64,000 nt of DNA from Paenibacillus sp. J31TS4 (GCF_018403265.1 NZ_BOSI01000001.1:1116001-1180000); one strand, 5' to 3'. Numbered from the stretch's first letter, positions 24,949 through 34,054 are shown. Program-made: numbers and translations. Notes: generated by a model from the sequence alone, not told the origin.

Positions 24949-24974
24949 TAAAAAAGGGGCCCTCCGGCCCCCTT
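24949..24974 (-). terminator. Terminator of the Asp-box lipoprotein gene
   Basis: GGGGCC-CTCC-GGCCCC stem-loop followed on the minus strand by a run of T; it lies about 12 bases past the stop at 24986. Confidence 0.8.
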
Positions 24975-24985
24975 GAGTACCCCCT

Positions 24986-26293
24986 TTACATCACCCGCCA
25001 CGTCTTCCCGCCGTCCTGCGTCCGGAGAAGCCGCGAGCCATCGCCCGCTTCGTTCCGGGCCAGTGCCCAGCCGGTCTTCTGCGTCACGAATTGCAGGTCG
25101 ATCAAATAAGGGTAAGACCGGAGCGTGTCGCGGAACACCGTATTCCCCGTAAGCGGGCTCCAGGAGCCTCCCTGGTCGTCCGTATGGAGCAGATTCGCTC
25201 CGTTCCACAGCCAGCCTTCGCTGGAATCGATGAACGTCACGTGAGGGCTTTGCAGTGTCGGCAGCACATCCGTCGTCTTGCCGAACGAGATGAGCTTCCA
25301 GGTCTCGCCTCCGTCTGTAGTGAAATAGCCGCCGAGCTGGACGCGGTCCTGTCCCCTAAATTCGTACGGCATCCAGCCAGTCTTCCGATCCCCGCCAAAG
25401 AACACGGGAGCTCCGGTAATCTGCGGCTGGCCGTTCGGATCGTTCGACGACACCTCTAGCGGCACGGGCTGCCAGTTGCGTCCGGCGTCCTTGGTCCGGT
25501 ACAAACGAACCTTGCCAGGCGTGCGGGATTCGTGAGGGACCCACCCGTTCGTCCCGTCACGGAAAGTAATGCCGTACTGCGCAAACCCGCCGAGAGGCAG
25601 CGGTCCGTTGTCCTCGGGCCCCGCCTGCTCCATCAAAGGGCGATTGTCCATCACTTGGTTCCAGGTCAGCCCGCCGTCCTTGGTCTCGTACAGCTGCTTG
25701 GCGGAGCTGCCCATCGCAGCGCCGGAATCGTGCAGAAGAAAGCCGTGCGCCGGCGTCACGAATGCGAGATGGTCGCCCCCCTCCTCCGGGTAGGGCACCT
25801 TGCCCTGCTTCCACGTACGGCCGCCGTCCGCGGTCACCGCGATCGTCATCGGCCGGGCGGACATCCCGGAAAGATAGACCGCCGTGTTCTTGTCCACGAC
25901 CGTGAGATCGTGGTCTCCCGGATCGGTCGTTAGAGCCGGCAGACCGGGGGGCGTCACCTCCAGCCAGCTTCCTCCCGCATCCTCCGTCCGGTATAGTCTC
26001 AGCTGTCCCGCCGCGGATTTGCCCCATGCATAGGCGACTTGGTCATCGACGGCGCGGAGCCCCGTCAGCCGAGCCTGGATTTGAGCCGGTGCAGGTTGGC
26101 TCGCCGCCGGCTTGCTCTCTCCCTGGGCCGTTCCGGAAGGAGCGGGCGATGCAGACGCCGCGGGCGTCCCGCTTGGAGACGGCGATTCCGCGGCGGCGGG
26201 CGGCGGGCCGTCCGATCCGCAGCCGGACGCCGCAGCTAGCGGAACCGCCAGCAGCAGGGCCGCCAATCTCCGGTAAGCGCGTCGGTTGTTCAT
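24986..26293 (-). CDS. Asp-box (BNR/YCF48-like) beta-propeller lipoprotein
   Basis: A 435-residue exported lipoprotein. The ATG at 26293 (MNNRRAYRR) has GAAGGAGGG 7-8 bases upstream. The lipobox is around AASGC (about 21-25), followed by a Pro/Ser/Ala-rich low-complexity spacer of about 60 residues. The mature domain has at least five Asp-box turns of the S-x-D-x-G-x-x-W type: TEDAGGSWLEV, TADGGRTWKQ, TKDGGLTWNQ, TKDAGRNWQP, TTDGGETWKL, TDDQGGSWSP and TQDGGKTWRV. Such propellers occur in sialidases, HCF136/YCF48 assembly factors and sortilin-like proteins; no sialidase catalytic Arg triad is evident, so a binding or assembly role is more likely. Single-gene unit. Confidence 0.85.
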   Translation of the reverse strand: MNNRRAYRRLAALLLAVPLAAASGCGSDGPPPAAAESPSPSGTPAASASPAPSGTAQGESKPAASQPAPAQIQARLTGLRAVDDQVAYAWGKSAAGQLRLYRTEDAGGSWLEVTPPGLPALTTDPGDHDLTVVDKNTAVYLSGMSARPMTIAVTADGGRTWKQGKVPYPEEGGDHLAFVTPAHGFLLHDSGAAMGSSAKQLYETKDGGLTWNQVMDNRPLMEQAGPEDNGPLPLGGFAQYGITFRDGTNGWVPHESRTPGKVRLYRTKDAGRNWQPVPLEVSSNDPNGQPQITGAPVFFGGDRKTGWMPYEFRGQDRVQLGGYFTTDGGETWKLISFGKTTDVLPTLQSPHVTFIDSSEGWLWNGANLLHTDDQGGSWSPLTGNTVFRDTLRSYPYLIDLQFVTQKTGWALARNEAGDGSRLLRTQDGGKTWRVM

Positions 26294-26466
26294 GTGAAGC
26301 CCTCCTTCGATGCGAAATCGGCACGGCACCGGTCAAGCGCGTGCCTGTTCCTCTTTACTGTATTACCCACGGAAGGAATTGGCGAGCGAGCTCCGCACCG
26401 ACTCTCGCACGCTATCTTGAGACAAGGTTGCGTCATTTGGGTAAGAAGAAACAGGAGGTGGATGTC

Positions 26467-26688
26467 ATGACCAGCAAGCCGGAACAGCAGCCAAGCCTCA
26501 AGCCCGAAATTCCCGAGCGGCAGCCGGACAGTCTGCCGGAGATCAAGCCGGACCCGACTCCCGAGATCAAGCCGGACAAGATACCGGAGATCCGGCCGGA
26601 GCAGACACCCGAGATCAAGCCGGTCGATCCCCCGACTATTGTGCCGGGGAGCCCTCCGGAGATTCCGCCGCCCGGCCAGCCGGGCTGA
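26467..26688 (+). CDS. Small Pro-Glu-Ile-Lys repeat protein, 73 aa
   Basis: One of only two genes on the plus strand. ATG at 26467 is preceded by an AGGAGGTGG ribosome binding site, and a hairpin follows about 43 bases after the stop. The whole product is low-complexity: degenerate units of the type PEIKPDxxPEIKPDxIPEIRPEQ, ending in a PPG-rich tail. It has no signal peptide, membrane segment or Cys. It should be an extended, charged rod. I do not recognise a family or function. The strong ribosome binding site and terminator are the main evidence that it is expressed. Confidence 0.7.
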   Translation: MTSKPEQQPSLKPEIPERQPDSLPEIKPDPTPEIKPDKIPEIRPEQTPEIKPVDPPTIVPGSPPEIPPPGQPG

Positions 26689-26730
26689 TCGGCGCTAAAG
26701 ATGCAGGCTCGGTATGAATAGCAGAACAGC

Positions 26731-26763
26731 CAAGAGAGCGGTCCCTGACGGGCCGCTCTCTTC
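26731..26763. terminator. Hairpin between convergent genes
   Basis: AAGAGAGCGG and CCGCTCTCTT form a stem (26732-26762) with modest T-rich sequence on both sides (CTTCCATTTG on plus). It may serve both the proline-rich gene and the convergent beta-helix gene. Confidence 0.55.
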
Positions 26764-26821
26764 CATTTGACTTGTGTCCTCCTCAGGCGCTGCAACCCAA
26801 ACTGTGTTCAAGAAGCGAGAC

Positions 26822-28639
26822 TCAACCTTGCGTGAACACGGGCGCCCCGTCGTTGCCGACCGTCAGGCGAAAGCGGGTACCGTTCGGGCTGTGCAGATAG
26901 ATGCCACATACATTCGTGTCTCCCTGCACGAGCACCCCGGCGGTTTTGCCCTCGGCGTCGTTGTCCGCCACCTGGACGTTCGAGCAGGTGGCCGTTACGC
27001 TGATGCCATATTGATTTTGGTTGCCCGACGCCGCCTTGGTCACCCGATTGCCCGCGACACGGCCGTTTTTGGCGCCGTTCGCCACGAGAATGCCGCTGCG
27101 CGTATTGTCCGTCTCGCCCGCAGGGGAGTCGATGCTGTTATCCGTCACGAGGAAGCGGGCCATGCTCTGGATATAGATGCCGGTCCGGCCGCAGCGCTGG
27201 ATCAGATTGCCGTTCACGAGCAAGTCCCCGCTCAGCCCGCGGTTGCGGTAGTCCGCATCGGGCTCCTCGGAGTAAATGGCTTCCGTCTTGATATTCTGAA
27301 ACTGGTTGCCGGCGATCGTCCCTTGAGTAACATACGAAAGCCAAACGCCGCGGTACTGGTCTCGGAACAGATTGCCCGCTATCCGGACATTGTGCACCCA
27401 GCGGAGCGTGATGCAGTTCTTGCTGGTGGACCCCTGCTCGAAGACGTTGTCCGTGATGACGAGAGATTCGACCTTGGCATACACCGTGCTTGTCTTGGGC
27501 CACCCCACGCAGTAGATCGTTTCCGAGCCGATGCCGCGGAAGACATTGCCGGATATGACGATCTGCTTGCCCGACTGGGGCAGTCCGGTCTGGTTGCCGG
27601 CCGCATCCTTGGACGATTCGGTGTTGCCTTGCGGATTGGACAGCATGACCCCCCGGTTGCAGTTCAGGAACAGATTGTTCGCCACGAACAGCTCGGAGAA
27701 TTTGAAGCTCCGGACGCCCGCGAAGGTCATCCCCTCGAACGTGTTGCCGATTACCTTGATGTCTCGGTTGTACAGGTCGTAGACGGCGTAGTGGTTCCCC
27801 ACTCCGCTCGGCCAAGCCTGAGTGCCGGGCGTGCCGCTCGCGCCGAAGTAACAGCCGCGTACCGTGATGTTATGGCACGGCGTGCCGTCGAAGGTGCCCA
27901 TCTGGGAAAATCCGTCCTTCGTATGGTTGGCGAGCTGGATCGCTTCCGGATAGTCTCTCGATTGGTCCGGCGTGCTGTCGCGGTAACCGAGAAACCGGCA
28001 GTTCTCAATCAGCACATTCTCGCAAGCGTTCATATCGATGCCGTGAGCGGTCACGACATCCCTCATTTCGATGTTCCGGATCGTAATGTTTCTTCCCCGG
28101 GCGAGGCCGAAGCCATTGTATGTATCGGGATACTGAAGGATATTCCCTTCCCAGATGCCGCCCTCAATGATCAGGTTGCCATGCCCTTCATATCCTGGAA
28201 AGCCCGGTCCGTTATCCCCATTGACCAGGAAGGAGTGGTCATGGCAGCGGAGAATTTTGGCGCCCTGCTGCAGGAGCAGATGGGTGTTCCGGTAGATCCG
28301 GAGCGTATCGGTTACCTTGTATACCCCTTTGGGGATCACCACTTGGCCGGCTGTTCCGGTCTGCACGGCACTCAGCGCGCTCTGGATCGCCGCCGTATCG
28401 TCGTGGACGCCGTCCCCCGCCGCCCCATAATCCCTTACGTTCAGCAAGGGAACCGTGCCGGTGGCGAACACCGGATGATCCTTGCGTCCATATACCTCCC
28501 CGGTTACCGTCGAATCCGCGGCTTGCGATGACAGCGGGAAGATGGCGCTTCCCGCGGCAAGCGCCATCCCCGACATTCCTAACTGGGCCAGCATCGTTCT
28601 TCTGCTAAGCTTGGCTGCCGATTGTTCCGGTTCCGACAT
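26822..28639 (-). CDS. Tat-exported right-handed beta-helix (pectate-lyase-like) protein
   Basis: A 605-residue protein with a twin-arginine signal (KLSRRTMLAQLG, hydrophobic core, then SSQAADS). The mature N-terminus has the pectate lyase superfamily signature VRDYGAAGDGVHDDTAAIQ and VVIPKGVYKVTDTL, followed by many beta-helix rungs (NITIRNIEM, NVLIENCRFLG, VIGNTFEGMTF, VISGNVFRGIG and similar). This fold occurs in polysaccharide lyases, GH28-type hydrolases and phage tailspikes; the catalytic residues cannot be assigned by eye. Tat export implies folding before secretion. It is the last gene after an orphan binding protein and a metallo-beta-lactamase-fold lipoprotein, so polysaccharide degradation coupled to uptake is a reasonable guess. 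Confidence 0.87.
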   Translation of the reverse strand: MSEPEQSAAKLSRRTMLAQLGMSGMALAAGSAIFPLSSQAADSTVTGEVYGRKDHPVFATGTVPLLNVRDYGAAGDGVHDDTAAIQSALSAVQTGTAGQVVIPKGVYKVTDTLRIYRNTHLLLQQGAKILRCHDHSFLVNGDNGPGFPGYEGHGNLIIEGGIWEGNILQYPDTYNGFGLARGRNITIRNIEMRDVVTAHGIDMNACENVLIENCRFLGYRDSTPDQSRDYPEAIQLANHTKDGFSQMGTFDGTPCHNITVRGCYFGASGTPGTQAWPSGVGNHYAVYDLYNRDIKVIGNTFEGMTFAGVRSFKFSELFVANNLFLNCNRGVMLSNPQGNTESSKDAAGNQTGLPQSGKQIVISGNVFRGIGSETIYCVGWPKTSTVYAKVESLVITDNVFEQGSTSKNCITLRWVHNVRIAGNLFRDQYRGVWLSYVTQGTIAGNQFQNIKTEAIYSEEPDADYRNRGLSGDLLVNGNLIQRCGRTGIYIQSMARFLVTDNSIDSPAGETDNTRSGILVANGAKNGRVAGNRVTKAASGNQNQYGISVTATCSNVQVADNDAEGKTAGVLVQGDTNVCGIYLHSPNGTRFRLTVGNDGAPVFTQG

Positions 28640-28704
28640 GGCGTTTCCTCCTCAAAAATGAGTTTGTCTTACGCTTGTCTTCCGTCTCACCGACCATCGC
28701 TTCC

Positions 28705-29712
28705 CTACTTGCGGGACGGCTCCCAATCCTTCTCCGTGACGACCTCGATCGTTTTGCCGTCGGAATGGAGCAGGATCGTGCCGTGCAGACCGGTGGAGTA
28801 CACCTTGGCATTCTTCTTCTCCAGTCGTTCCTTCAAGTTCGGGCTCTGAAAATTGTTCGCGCTCATGACGGCGATCTGCGGCGATACGGCGTTCAGGAAT
28901 GATTCCGACGACGATGTCGATTCACTACCGTGATGCGGCACGTCCATCATATCCGCCTTGAGCTTGTCACTCCATTCGGAGGCGATCAGCTCCGTCTCCC
29001 GGTGCTTATAGATATCTGCGGTGAACAGAAACACCCTGTCCCCGTATGTCATCCGCAGCACCATGCCGTAATCGTTGATCTCGGGCGCGGAGAACGTCTT
29101 GACGGCATCTGGCAGGGAGCCCTTCGGCGGGGCCAGCACCTCGAATTTGACGTCCTTGCCCAGCTGAAAGGATCCGCCCTCCTCCAGCGCTTTGACCGGC
29201 ACGTTCTTCGCCTGAAGCGCGGCCATCGCATTGTTGTAGGCGGAGGATTTCGGATAGGGCAGATTGACCTGCAAAAACTCCCCGATCTCTTTCTCCTTGG
29301 CCACCGTTGCAAACCCGCCGATATGATCGATATGCGGATGCGTATTCAAGGCGATATCCAGCTTCTGGATCCCCAGCTTGGTCAAATAGCCGGCGACCTG
29401 CTGTCCGGCCTCCGGCAAGCCCGAGTCGACCAGCATCGTCTTGCCGTCAGGCGATGTGATCAGAAAACTGTCTCCCATCAGGTCGGCGCCCGACAGGTGA
29501 AAATACCGGATCGTCAGCTCTCCCTTAAAGGCGTCCTTGTCCAGAACCTGCTCCGTCCGCACGGTGGCGGCTGTCTGCTTCGGCTCCGGGGACGGTGTCG
29601 GCGTAGCCGCCGTCGTGGTCTCCTGCTTCGCGCCTGTGCAGCCGGCCAGCAGCACGCCGAGAATGGCGGCAGCAGTCCACACCTTGCCCCGCGATACCCA
29701 TCGTTTCGCCAT
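28705..29712 (-). CDS. Metallo-beta-lactamase-fold lipoprotein (ComEC/Rec2 C-terminal-like)
   Basis: A 335-residue exported lipoprotein: lipobox LLAGC at about 20-24 and a Thr/Pro-rich spacer. The mature domain is the MBL fold found at the C-terminus of ComEC: HLSGADLMGDSFLI, LVDSGLPEAG, NTHPHIDHIGG (the HxHxDH metal site as THPHIDH), and DVPHHGSESTSS. ComEC-type MBL domains are associated with nuclease activity on DNA during uptake; stand-alone secreted versions are common in Firmicutes and their substrate is generally unproven. It sits between the orphan binding protein and the beta-helix gene, 64 bases before the latter. Confidence 0.88.
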   Translation of the reverse strand: MAKRWVSRGKVWTAAAILGVLLAGCTGAKQETTTAATPTPSPEPKQTAATVRTEQVLDKDAFKGELTIRYFHLSGADLMGDSFLITSPDGKTMLVDSGLPEAGQQVAGYLTKLGIQKLDIALNTHPHIDHIGGFATVAKEKEIGEFLQVNLPYPKSSAYNNAMAALQAKNVPVKALEEGGSFQLGKDVKFEVLAPPKGSLPDAVKTFSAPEINDYGMVLRMTYGDRVFLFTADIYKHRETELIASEWSDKLKADMMDVPHHGSESTSSSESFLNAVSPQIAVMSANNFQSPNLKERLEKKNAKVYSTGLHGTILLHSDGKTIEVVTEKDWEPSRK

Positions 29713-29735
29713 CTGTCGGCTCCTTCCTTCCCGTC

Positions 29736-29763
29736 GGACGGACGGCTCATTGGCCGTCCGTCC
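29736..29763. other. Perfect 11-bp stem-loop between binding-protein and MBL genes
   Basis: GGACGGACGGC and GCCGTCCGTCC flank a 6-base loop. There is no T tract on the minus strand, so it is less likely a terminator than an mRNA-stabilising or processing hairpin behind the binding-protein cistron, a common way to keep binding protein in excess over downstream products. Confidence 0.6.
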
Positions 29764-29799
29764 TTCCGATTATCCGACCGCCTTCTTAGGCGGAGCGGC

Positions 29800-31431
29800 T
29801 TATTTGCTGTTTTGGTAGCGCTGGTAGGCGGCCTTGTAGTACTTCATGTAATCGGCCAGCCCCATCTTCTCGATGGTTGCGACATATTTGTCCCAATCGG
29901 ACATCGGGATGCTGCCGGTGATGAATTTGGCCTCCATCTCGCCGATATAGCTTTGAATATCGTTGCCGATCGTGGAGTTGAACTCGGTCTCTACCTCCGT
30001 GAAGTTGAACGCGTTCCACAGTTCCTTGATCTTATAAGGCTCTGCCTTCTTGCCCGCTTCCACCGATTCGGGCAGCGTCTCCGAGCCTTTGAAGTACTTC
30101 TCCTGTACGTAGCCGGGATAGCTGCCGCCGAGCCAGGTGATGTACTTGGCAAGCGCCTGGTCCATCGTCAGCCCATTCGGGTTCTTGGTGATCTCGTCAA
30201 CGAACTCCAGCTTCCCGTCCGCCGTTTTGCGGTACGACTGTCCTTCGATACCCATGAAATAGAAGGTTGCGCCTTCTTCTCCGTAGAAGTAGTCGATCCA
30301 GCGTACTGTCGCCTCCGGATTCTTGTTCTTGTCCGTAATGACGAATGCGCCCGGCCAGACGACCGGCGTCTTGATATGGGAGTATATCTGGTCTCCGTGC
30401 GGACCCTTGAGCGCGCCGAGCCCGATGTAGCCCGGCTGGCTCATCTGGGTCATCGGGTTCGGGTTGATCGTCGAGCCGAATACCCCGGTCTGTCCTTTGG
30501 CGTACAGCGCGCTCGTCTTGACGGTGAAGATGTCCTTGTCGATCAGTCCTTCGCCGTACAGCTTCCGTACGTATTCAAGCACTTCTTTGTACTTGGGATC
30601 CGTGCGGAAGAACCGCAGGTCATTCGTTTTTGGGTCGACGTCGACGAATTTGTGACCGAGCCCGCGGTTGCCGAAGCCCCATGCGCCGCGGATCTGCTCG
30701 ATCAGCGGGTTAATGCCCGTGCCTGCGTACGGAATCTCATCCTGCTTGCCGTTTCCGTTCAGATCCGTTTCTTTAACCGCTTTCAAATAATTGTAGAATT
30801 CCTCGGTCGTCGTCGGTTCCTTCATGCCGAGCTTGTCAAGCCATTCTTGCTTGATCCACAGCGGCGTTCCGATGAGCATCGGCAGGAACTCGGGGCTGTA
30901 GAAGGACGGGAACGAATAGATATTGCCGTCCGGCATGGTAAGGCCCTTCTTCAGATCCGGATATTTCTCCATCAGCGCTTTGAAGTTGGGTGCGTACTTG
31001 TCAATAAGATCGTTCAGCTTGATGAACGAACCCTGAGCCCCGTACTTCATCAGATCGGGTGCGCCGACCCGTGCGGAATAGAACGCATCCGGGTAATCGC
31101 CGCCGGCCAGCGCCAGGTTGCGTTTCTCCGTCAGCGTCTCGAACGGAACGAGCTGAAAATTGACATTGATGTTCGAACGCTTGGCATATTCCTTCCAAAC
31201 CAGCGTTTCCTCGAAATTGTTGCCGTTCGTGGCCGCCTTGCCCGTGAAGAAGGTAAGCGAGATCGGTTCCTTCACGATCGGCATGCCCGACTTGTTCAGG
31301 TTAGCGACCTCTTGGACATCGCCATCCTTAGCACCCGCGTTGTTGTCACCTCCCGAACCGCCGCATGCCGCCAGCAAGGTTCCCGCCATCGCGGAAACGA
31401 CGGTTAGTGAGATTAGGCTTTTCTTTTTCAT
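29800..31431 (-). CDS. Orphan extracellular solute-binding lipoprotein
   Basis: A 543-residue LplA-type binding protein. The ATG at 31431 (MKKKSLISL) follows GGGAGGAAG; the open frame upstream is not coding. The lipobox is LLAAC at about 20-24. SBP motifs include VKEPISLTFFTGKAATNG, PTTTEEFYNYLKAVKETDLN and YFYGEEGATFYFMGIEGQSY. No permeases or ATPase are adjacent, which is odd for this family. It is divergent from an AraC sensor (31709) across a 277-base gap and precedes the MBL lipoprotein. It may work with permeases elsewhere, or act as the ligand-presenting partner of the sensor. Substrate unknown; association with a beta-helix protein hints at an oligosaccharide. Confidence 0.9.
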   Translation of the reverse strand: MKKKSLISLTVVSAMAGTLLAACGGSGGDNNAGAKDGDVQEVANLNKSGMPIVKEPISLTFFTGKAATNGNNFEETLVWKEYAKRSNINVNFQLVPFETLTEKRNLALAGGDYPDAFYSARVGAPDLMKYGAQGSFIKLNDLIDKYAPNFKALMEKYPDLKKGLTMPDGNIYSFPSFYSPEFLPMLIGTPLWIKQEWLDKLGMKEPTTTEEFYNYLKAVKETDLNGNGKQDEIPYAGTGINPLIEQIRGAWGFGNRGLGHKFVDVDPKTNDLRFFRTDPKYKEVLEYVRKLYGEGLIDKDIFTVKTSALYAKGQTGVFGSTINPNPMTQMSQPGYIGLGALKGPHGDQIYSHIKTPVVWPGAFVITDKNKNPEATVRWIDYFYGEEGATFYFMGIEGQSYRKTADGKLEFVDEITKNPNGLTMDQALAKYITWLGGSYPGYVQEKYFKGSETLPESVEAGKKAEPYKIKELWNAFNFTEVETEFNSTIGNDIQSYIGEMEAKFITGSIPMSDWDKYVATIEKMGLADYMKYYKAAYQRYQNSK

Positions 31432-31596
31432 TAGTTTGACTTCCTCCCTACGCATTCGCATTGTCCGTTTCGTCCGGCGCCGCCTGGACGCCGCCCTTCC
31501 CGCCCGGCGTGAAGAGCTTATAAACCTTGTTCGTTTAGATCCTAACAGGTTGCGGCAGAAGTGAACAGTGACGGTTCTTTTGCTAGCTGACCGCTC

Positions 31597-31624
31597 ATTA
31601 TCCGGCTCAAAAAAAAGATAACAA
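31597..31624 (-). promoter_or_regulatory. Probable promoter of the orphan binding-protein gene
   Basis: On the minus strand TTGTTA (31619-31624), a 16-base T-rich spacer and GATAAT (31597-31602) fit a sigma-A promoter about 165 bases upstream of the start at 31431. It lies in the shared intergenic region with the divergent AraC sensor. Confidence 0.4.
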
Positions 31625-31708
31625 TATAAAAATCCGCAAAAGAATCTGGAATTCATGTAAAATAAGGGGAAAGCCTAGCAACGAATATCCACCAAAGGAG
31701 CATGCCGC

Positions 31709-33991
31709 GTGTTGAATTGGGCCCGAATGAGCCGCCAAACCCTGGTGATCCGCATCTTCCTGAGCTTCCTGGCGATTGTGCTGCTGTTCTCCGTTATTAA
31801 TTTTCTGTCGATTCATCTATTCAACCGGGGCCTGCAGAATGAGGTCATCCAGGCGAACCGGATGATGCTGCAGAACACAGCCGACCGGTACCGGATGCAA
31901 TTCGAACGAATCCGGTCCCTGTTGTTCGATCTATATTCCAATGAAAAGGTGACCGCCTTTCACCGCCAGCTGACAAGTGCGGCAGGGGGCGCCTCCGAAT
32001 CCTGGAACGCTACGCAGATGCTGCGGGAGCTTCGCTCGAACTCTTACCATCCCATGTATTATCTGAACAATCTGTTCCTTCATTTTTCGAGCCAATCGGT
32101 GGTGTTCGAAAAGGAGGGGAGCCTCGACGCAGCGATGCAGTTTTCCCGTTTCTATGTCAGCAAAGAGTACCCGCTGGCGTTCTGGGAGGAGAACCTGAAG
32201 AATCCAGTCAACTACCGGCTCCATCCTGAAGGGATCTTCACCCTGTCCTCGCTCGACGCCAGCAACCAGGTCCGACTCCTGCCTTATTCGTTCCATGCGC
32301 CGAATTCCGATTACCAGGTCATAGCCCTCCTCGATGCCGAGCGCATGCGGGAAGCGTTTTACGACGGGGATTCGTCCCGACCTCTTCTCATTCTTAACGA
32401 GGACGGAACCCTGCTGTACCGAAGCGCATCTGAGCTCACGGCCAAGGATATTCCCGCGATGGCGGACGGCGAGGCGTACGGCATGGCCGGCGGCTATTAT
32501 TTTTTTGAGCAGAAGGACCCGGCGACCCAATTGAGGTTCGTCTCAGCCGTCCCCTACTCGAGCATCGCCTCCAAAATCCGGAACACCAGCCTGACGCTGA
32601 TGCTGATCAGCGCACTTGCGCTCGTGCTCGGCATCCTAGCATCGGTCGTGCTGAGCCGCAAGATCAACCGGCCGGTGAAAGAGATGGTCTCCTCGCTGCT
32701 GCAGGGCGAACCTCTTCGGCTCGACAGCCGCATCCGTGAGTTCGATCTGATCCAGGAGAACATCCGCAACCTGATGACGGAGAAGGAGTCGATCCACAAG
32801 GAATTGCTGGATAAGCGCTCCCTCTTGACCAGCTTCGGCTACATCAACAAGCTGAAAGCGATTACGTCCGATTTGAACGAATGGCGGGGCATTGCCGAGG
32901 TCGAGGAGCCGTTCTACATTATTTTATATCAGCTTCACTTCAAGTCGCAGCCGGAGGAGCAGAACCGGCTCAAAAACGATCGGATGGCGTATTATCTTCA
33001 GGAGTACATCAATGTCGTGATGACCGAGCAGCTCCCGTCCTCCCACACGTTCCAGATGGAGAACAACCAAATTCTGACGCTCGTGCGAGGCAAGGAGAAA
33101 AGCGAACGGCTGGGGCCGGCGCTCGCCCTTCTTAAGACGCTGCTCGACCGGGACAACGACTATATTCTAGTCACGATCGCCGCAAGCTCTGTCTACGACC
33201 ATACTGGGGATTTCCATGAAGCCTACCGCGAGGTGCTCGAACTGGCCGGCCAAGCCAGGCCCGTTAACGAGAGCCAGATTATCCGCGAGCGCCGCGCCTT
33301 GCCCGCTCCCCTCCTCTTCACTGTCCAGCAGGAGCAGGAGCTGTACACGAATCTCCAGGCGGGCAACACCGCCTTTTGCGTCGCGTTCCTGGATAGGATG
33401 CTGGACCAATTCGACAAGAAGGAAGCAAGCATCGAGCAGCTGCGGCAGCTCGCTTCGGGAATCATTGCTCGTGTGGCGAAGCAGCTCGAGCCTTACCGGA
33501 GCGGGGAGGATGCGGCGTTGCAGCAGCAGATGGAGCGTATGCACGACTGCTGCACGCTGGAGCAGTTCAAGCAGTTCTTCGCCGAGCTGTTCCATGCAGC
33601 CACAGCCGTCGTCCAGTCCAACAAAGAGGACAAGGACTCGACCATCGCGTTCGTCATGGATTACCTGGAGAACCGGTTCGCGGACAATGTCTCTCTCGAT
33701 CTGCTGGCGGAGAAGCTCAATCTCTCGGTCGCTTATCTCTCCGTCTATATCAAGGAGAAGACCGGCGCGAACTTCAGCGAACATCTAAACGAGATCCGCA
33801 TCCGCAAAGCGAAGGAGCTGCTCGGTGACCAACGGCTCAGTATCCAAGAGATCAGTTACCGGATTGGCTACCGCAACGCCACCAGCTTCAACCGGATGTT
33901 CAAGAAGATGACCGGCATCCCCCCTGGCGAATACCGCAAGCACTTGCTGTTCAAGTTGGGCGAAGACCTGACGCAAGAAACAAGCAATTAA
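31709..33991 (+). CDS. Membrane-anchored AraC sensor-regulator (YesS-like)
   Basis: A 760-residue one-component regulator on the plus strand. Start is GTG at 31709 with AAAGGAG 8 bases upstream. TM1 is at about 14-35, then a roughly 250-residue extracytoplasmic sensor, TM2 at about 287-310 (LTLMLISALALVLGILASVV), a cytoplasmic middle domain, and a C-terminal AraC DNA-binding domain (about 650-750: LDLLAEKLNLSVAYLSVYIK and IGYRNATSFNRMFKKMTGIP). There is no kinase or receiver domain, so signal and DNA binding are in one membrane protein. It is divergent from the orphan binding protein at 29800-31431 and probably controls it. A bidirectional terminator follows. Confidence 0.92.
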   Translation: MLNWARMSRQTLVIRIFLSFLAIVLLFSVINFLSIHLFNRGLQNEVIQANRMMLQNTADRYRMQFERIRSLLFDLYSNEKVTAFHRQLTSAAGGASESWNATQMLRELRSNSYHPMYYLNNLFLHFSSQSVVFEKEGSLDAAMQFSRFYVSKEYPLAFWEENLKNPVNYRLHPEGIFTLSSLDASNQVRLLPYSFHAPNSDYQVIALLDAERMREAFYDGDSSRPLLILNEDGTLLYRSASELTAKDIPAMADGEAYGMAGGYYFFEQKDPATQLRFVSAVPYSSIASKIRNTSLTLMLISALALVLGILASVVLSRKINRPVKEMVSSLLQGEPLRLDSRIREFDLIQENIRNLMTEKESIHKELLDKRSLLTSFGYINKLKAITSDLNEWRGIAEVEEPFYIILYQLHFKSQPEEQNRLKNDRMAYYLQEYINVVMTEQLPSSHTFQMENNQILTLVRGKEKSERLGPALALLKTLLDRDNDYILVTIAASSVYDHTGDFHEAYREVLELAGQARPVNESQIIRERRALPAPLLFTVQQEQELYTNLQAGNTAFCVAFLDRMLDQFDKKEASIEQLRQLASGIIARVAKQLEPYRSGEDAALQQQMERMHDCCTLEQFKQFFAELFHAATAVVQSNKEDKDSTIAFVMDYLENRFADNVSLDLLAEKLNLSVAYLSVYIKEKTGANFSEHLNEIRIRKAKELLGDQRLSIQEISYRIGYRNATSFNRMFKKMTGIPPGEYRKHLLFKLGEDLTQETSN

Positions 33992-34002
33992 CCGAACGCA
34001 AA

Positions 34003-34036
34003 GAGGCAGCGCAGACCATCGTCCACGCTGCCTTTT
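34003..34036. terminator. Bidirectional terminator between convergent genes
   Basis: GGCAGCG (34005-34011) and CGCTGCC (34026-34032) followed by TTTT on plus; AAGAG precedes it, giving a CTCTTT tail on minus. It lies between the sensor gene stop (33991) and the reductase stop (34055). Confidence 0.75.
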
Positions 34037-34054
34037 CGTTCGAGCGGCTGCTCC

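Noticed and set aside
24986-26293. Sialidase
   Set aside because: Asp-box repeats are present but no catalytic Arg triad, Tyr/Glu pair or FRIP motif is visible.
28930-31407. 825-codon plus-strand frame
   Set aside because: Antisense to the MBL lipoprotein and binding-protein genes, both of which have lipoboxes and family motifs.
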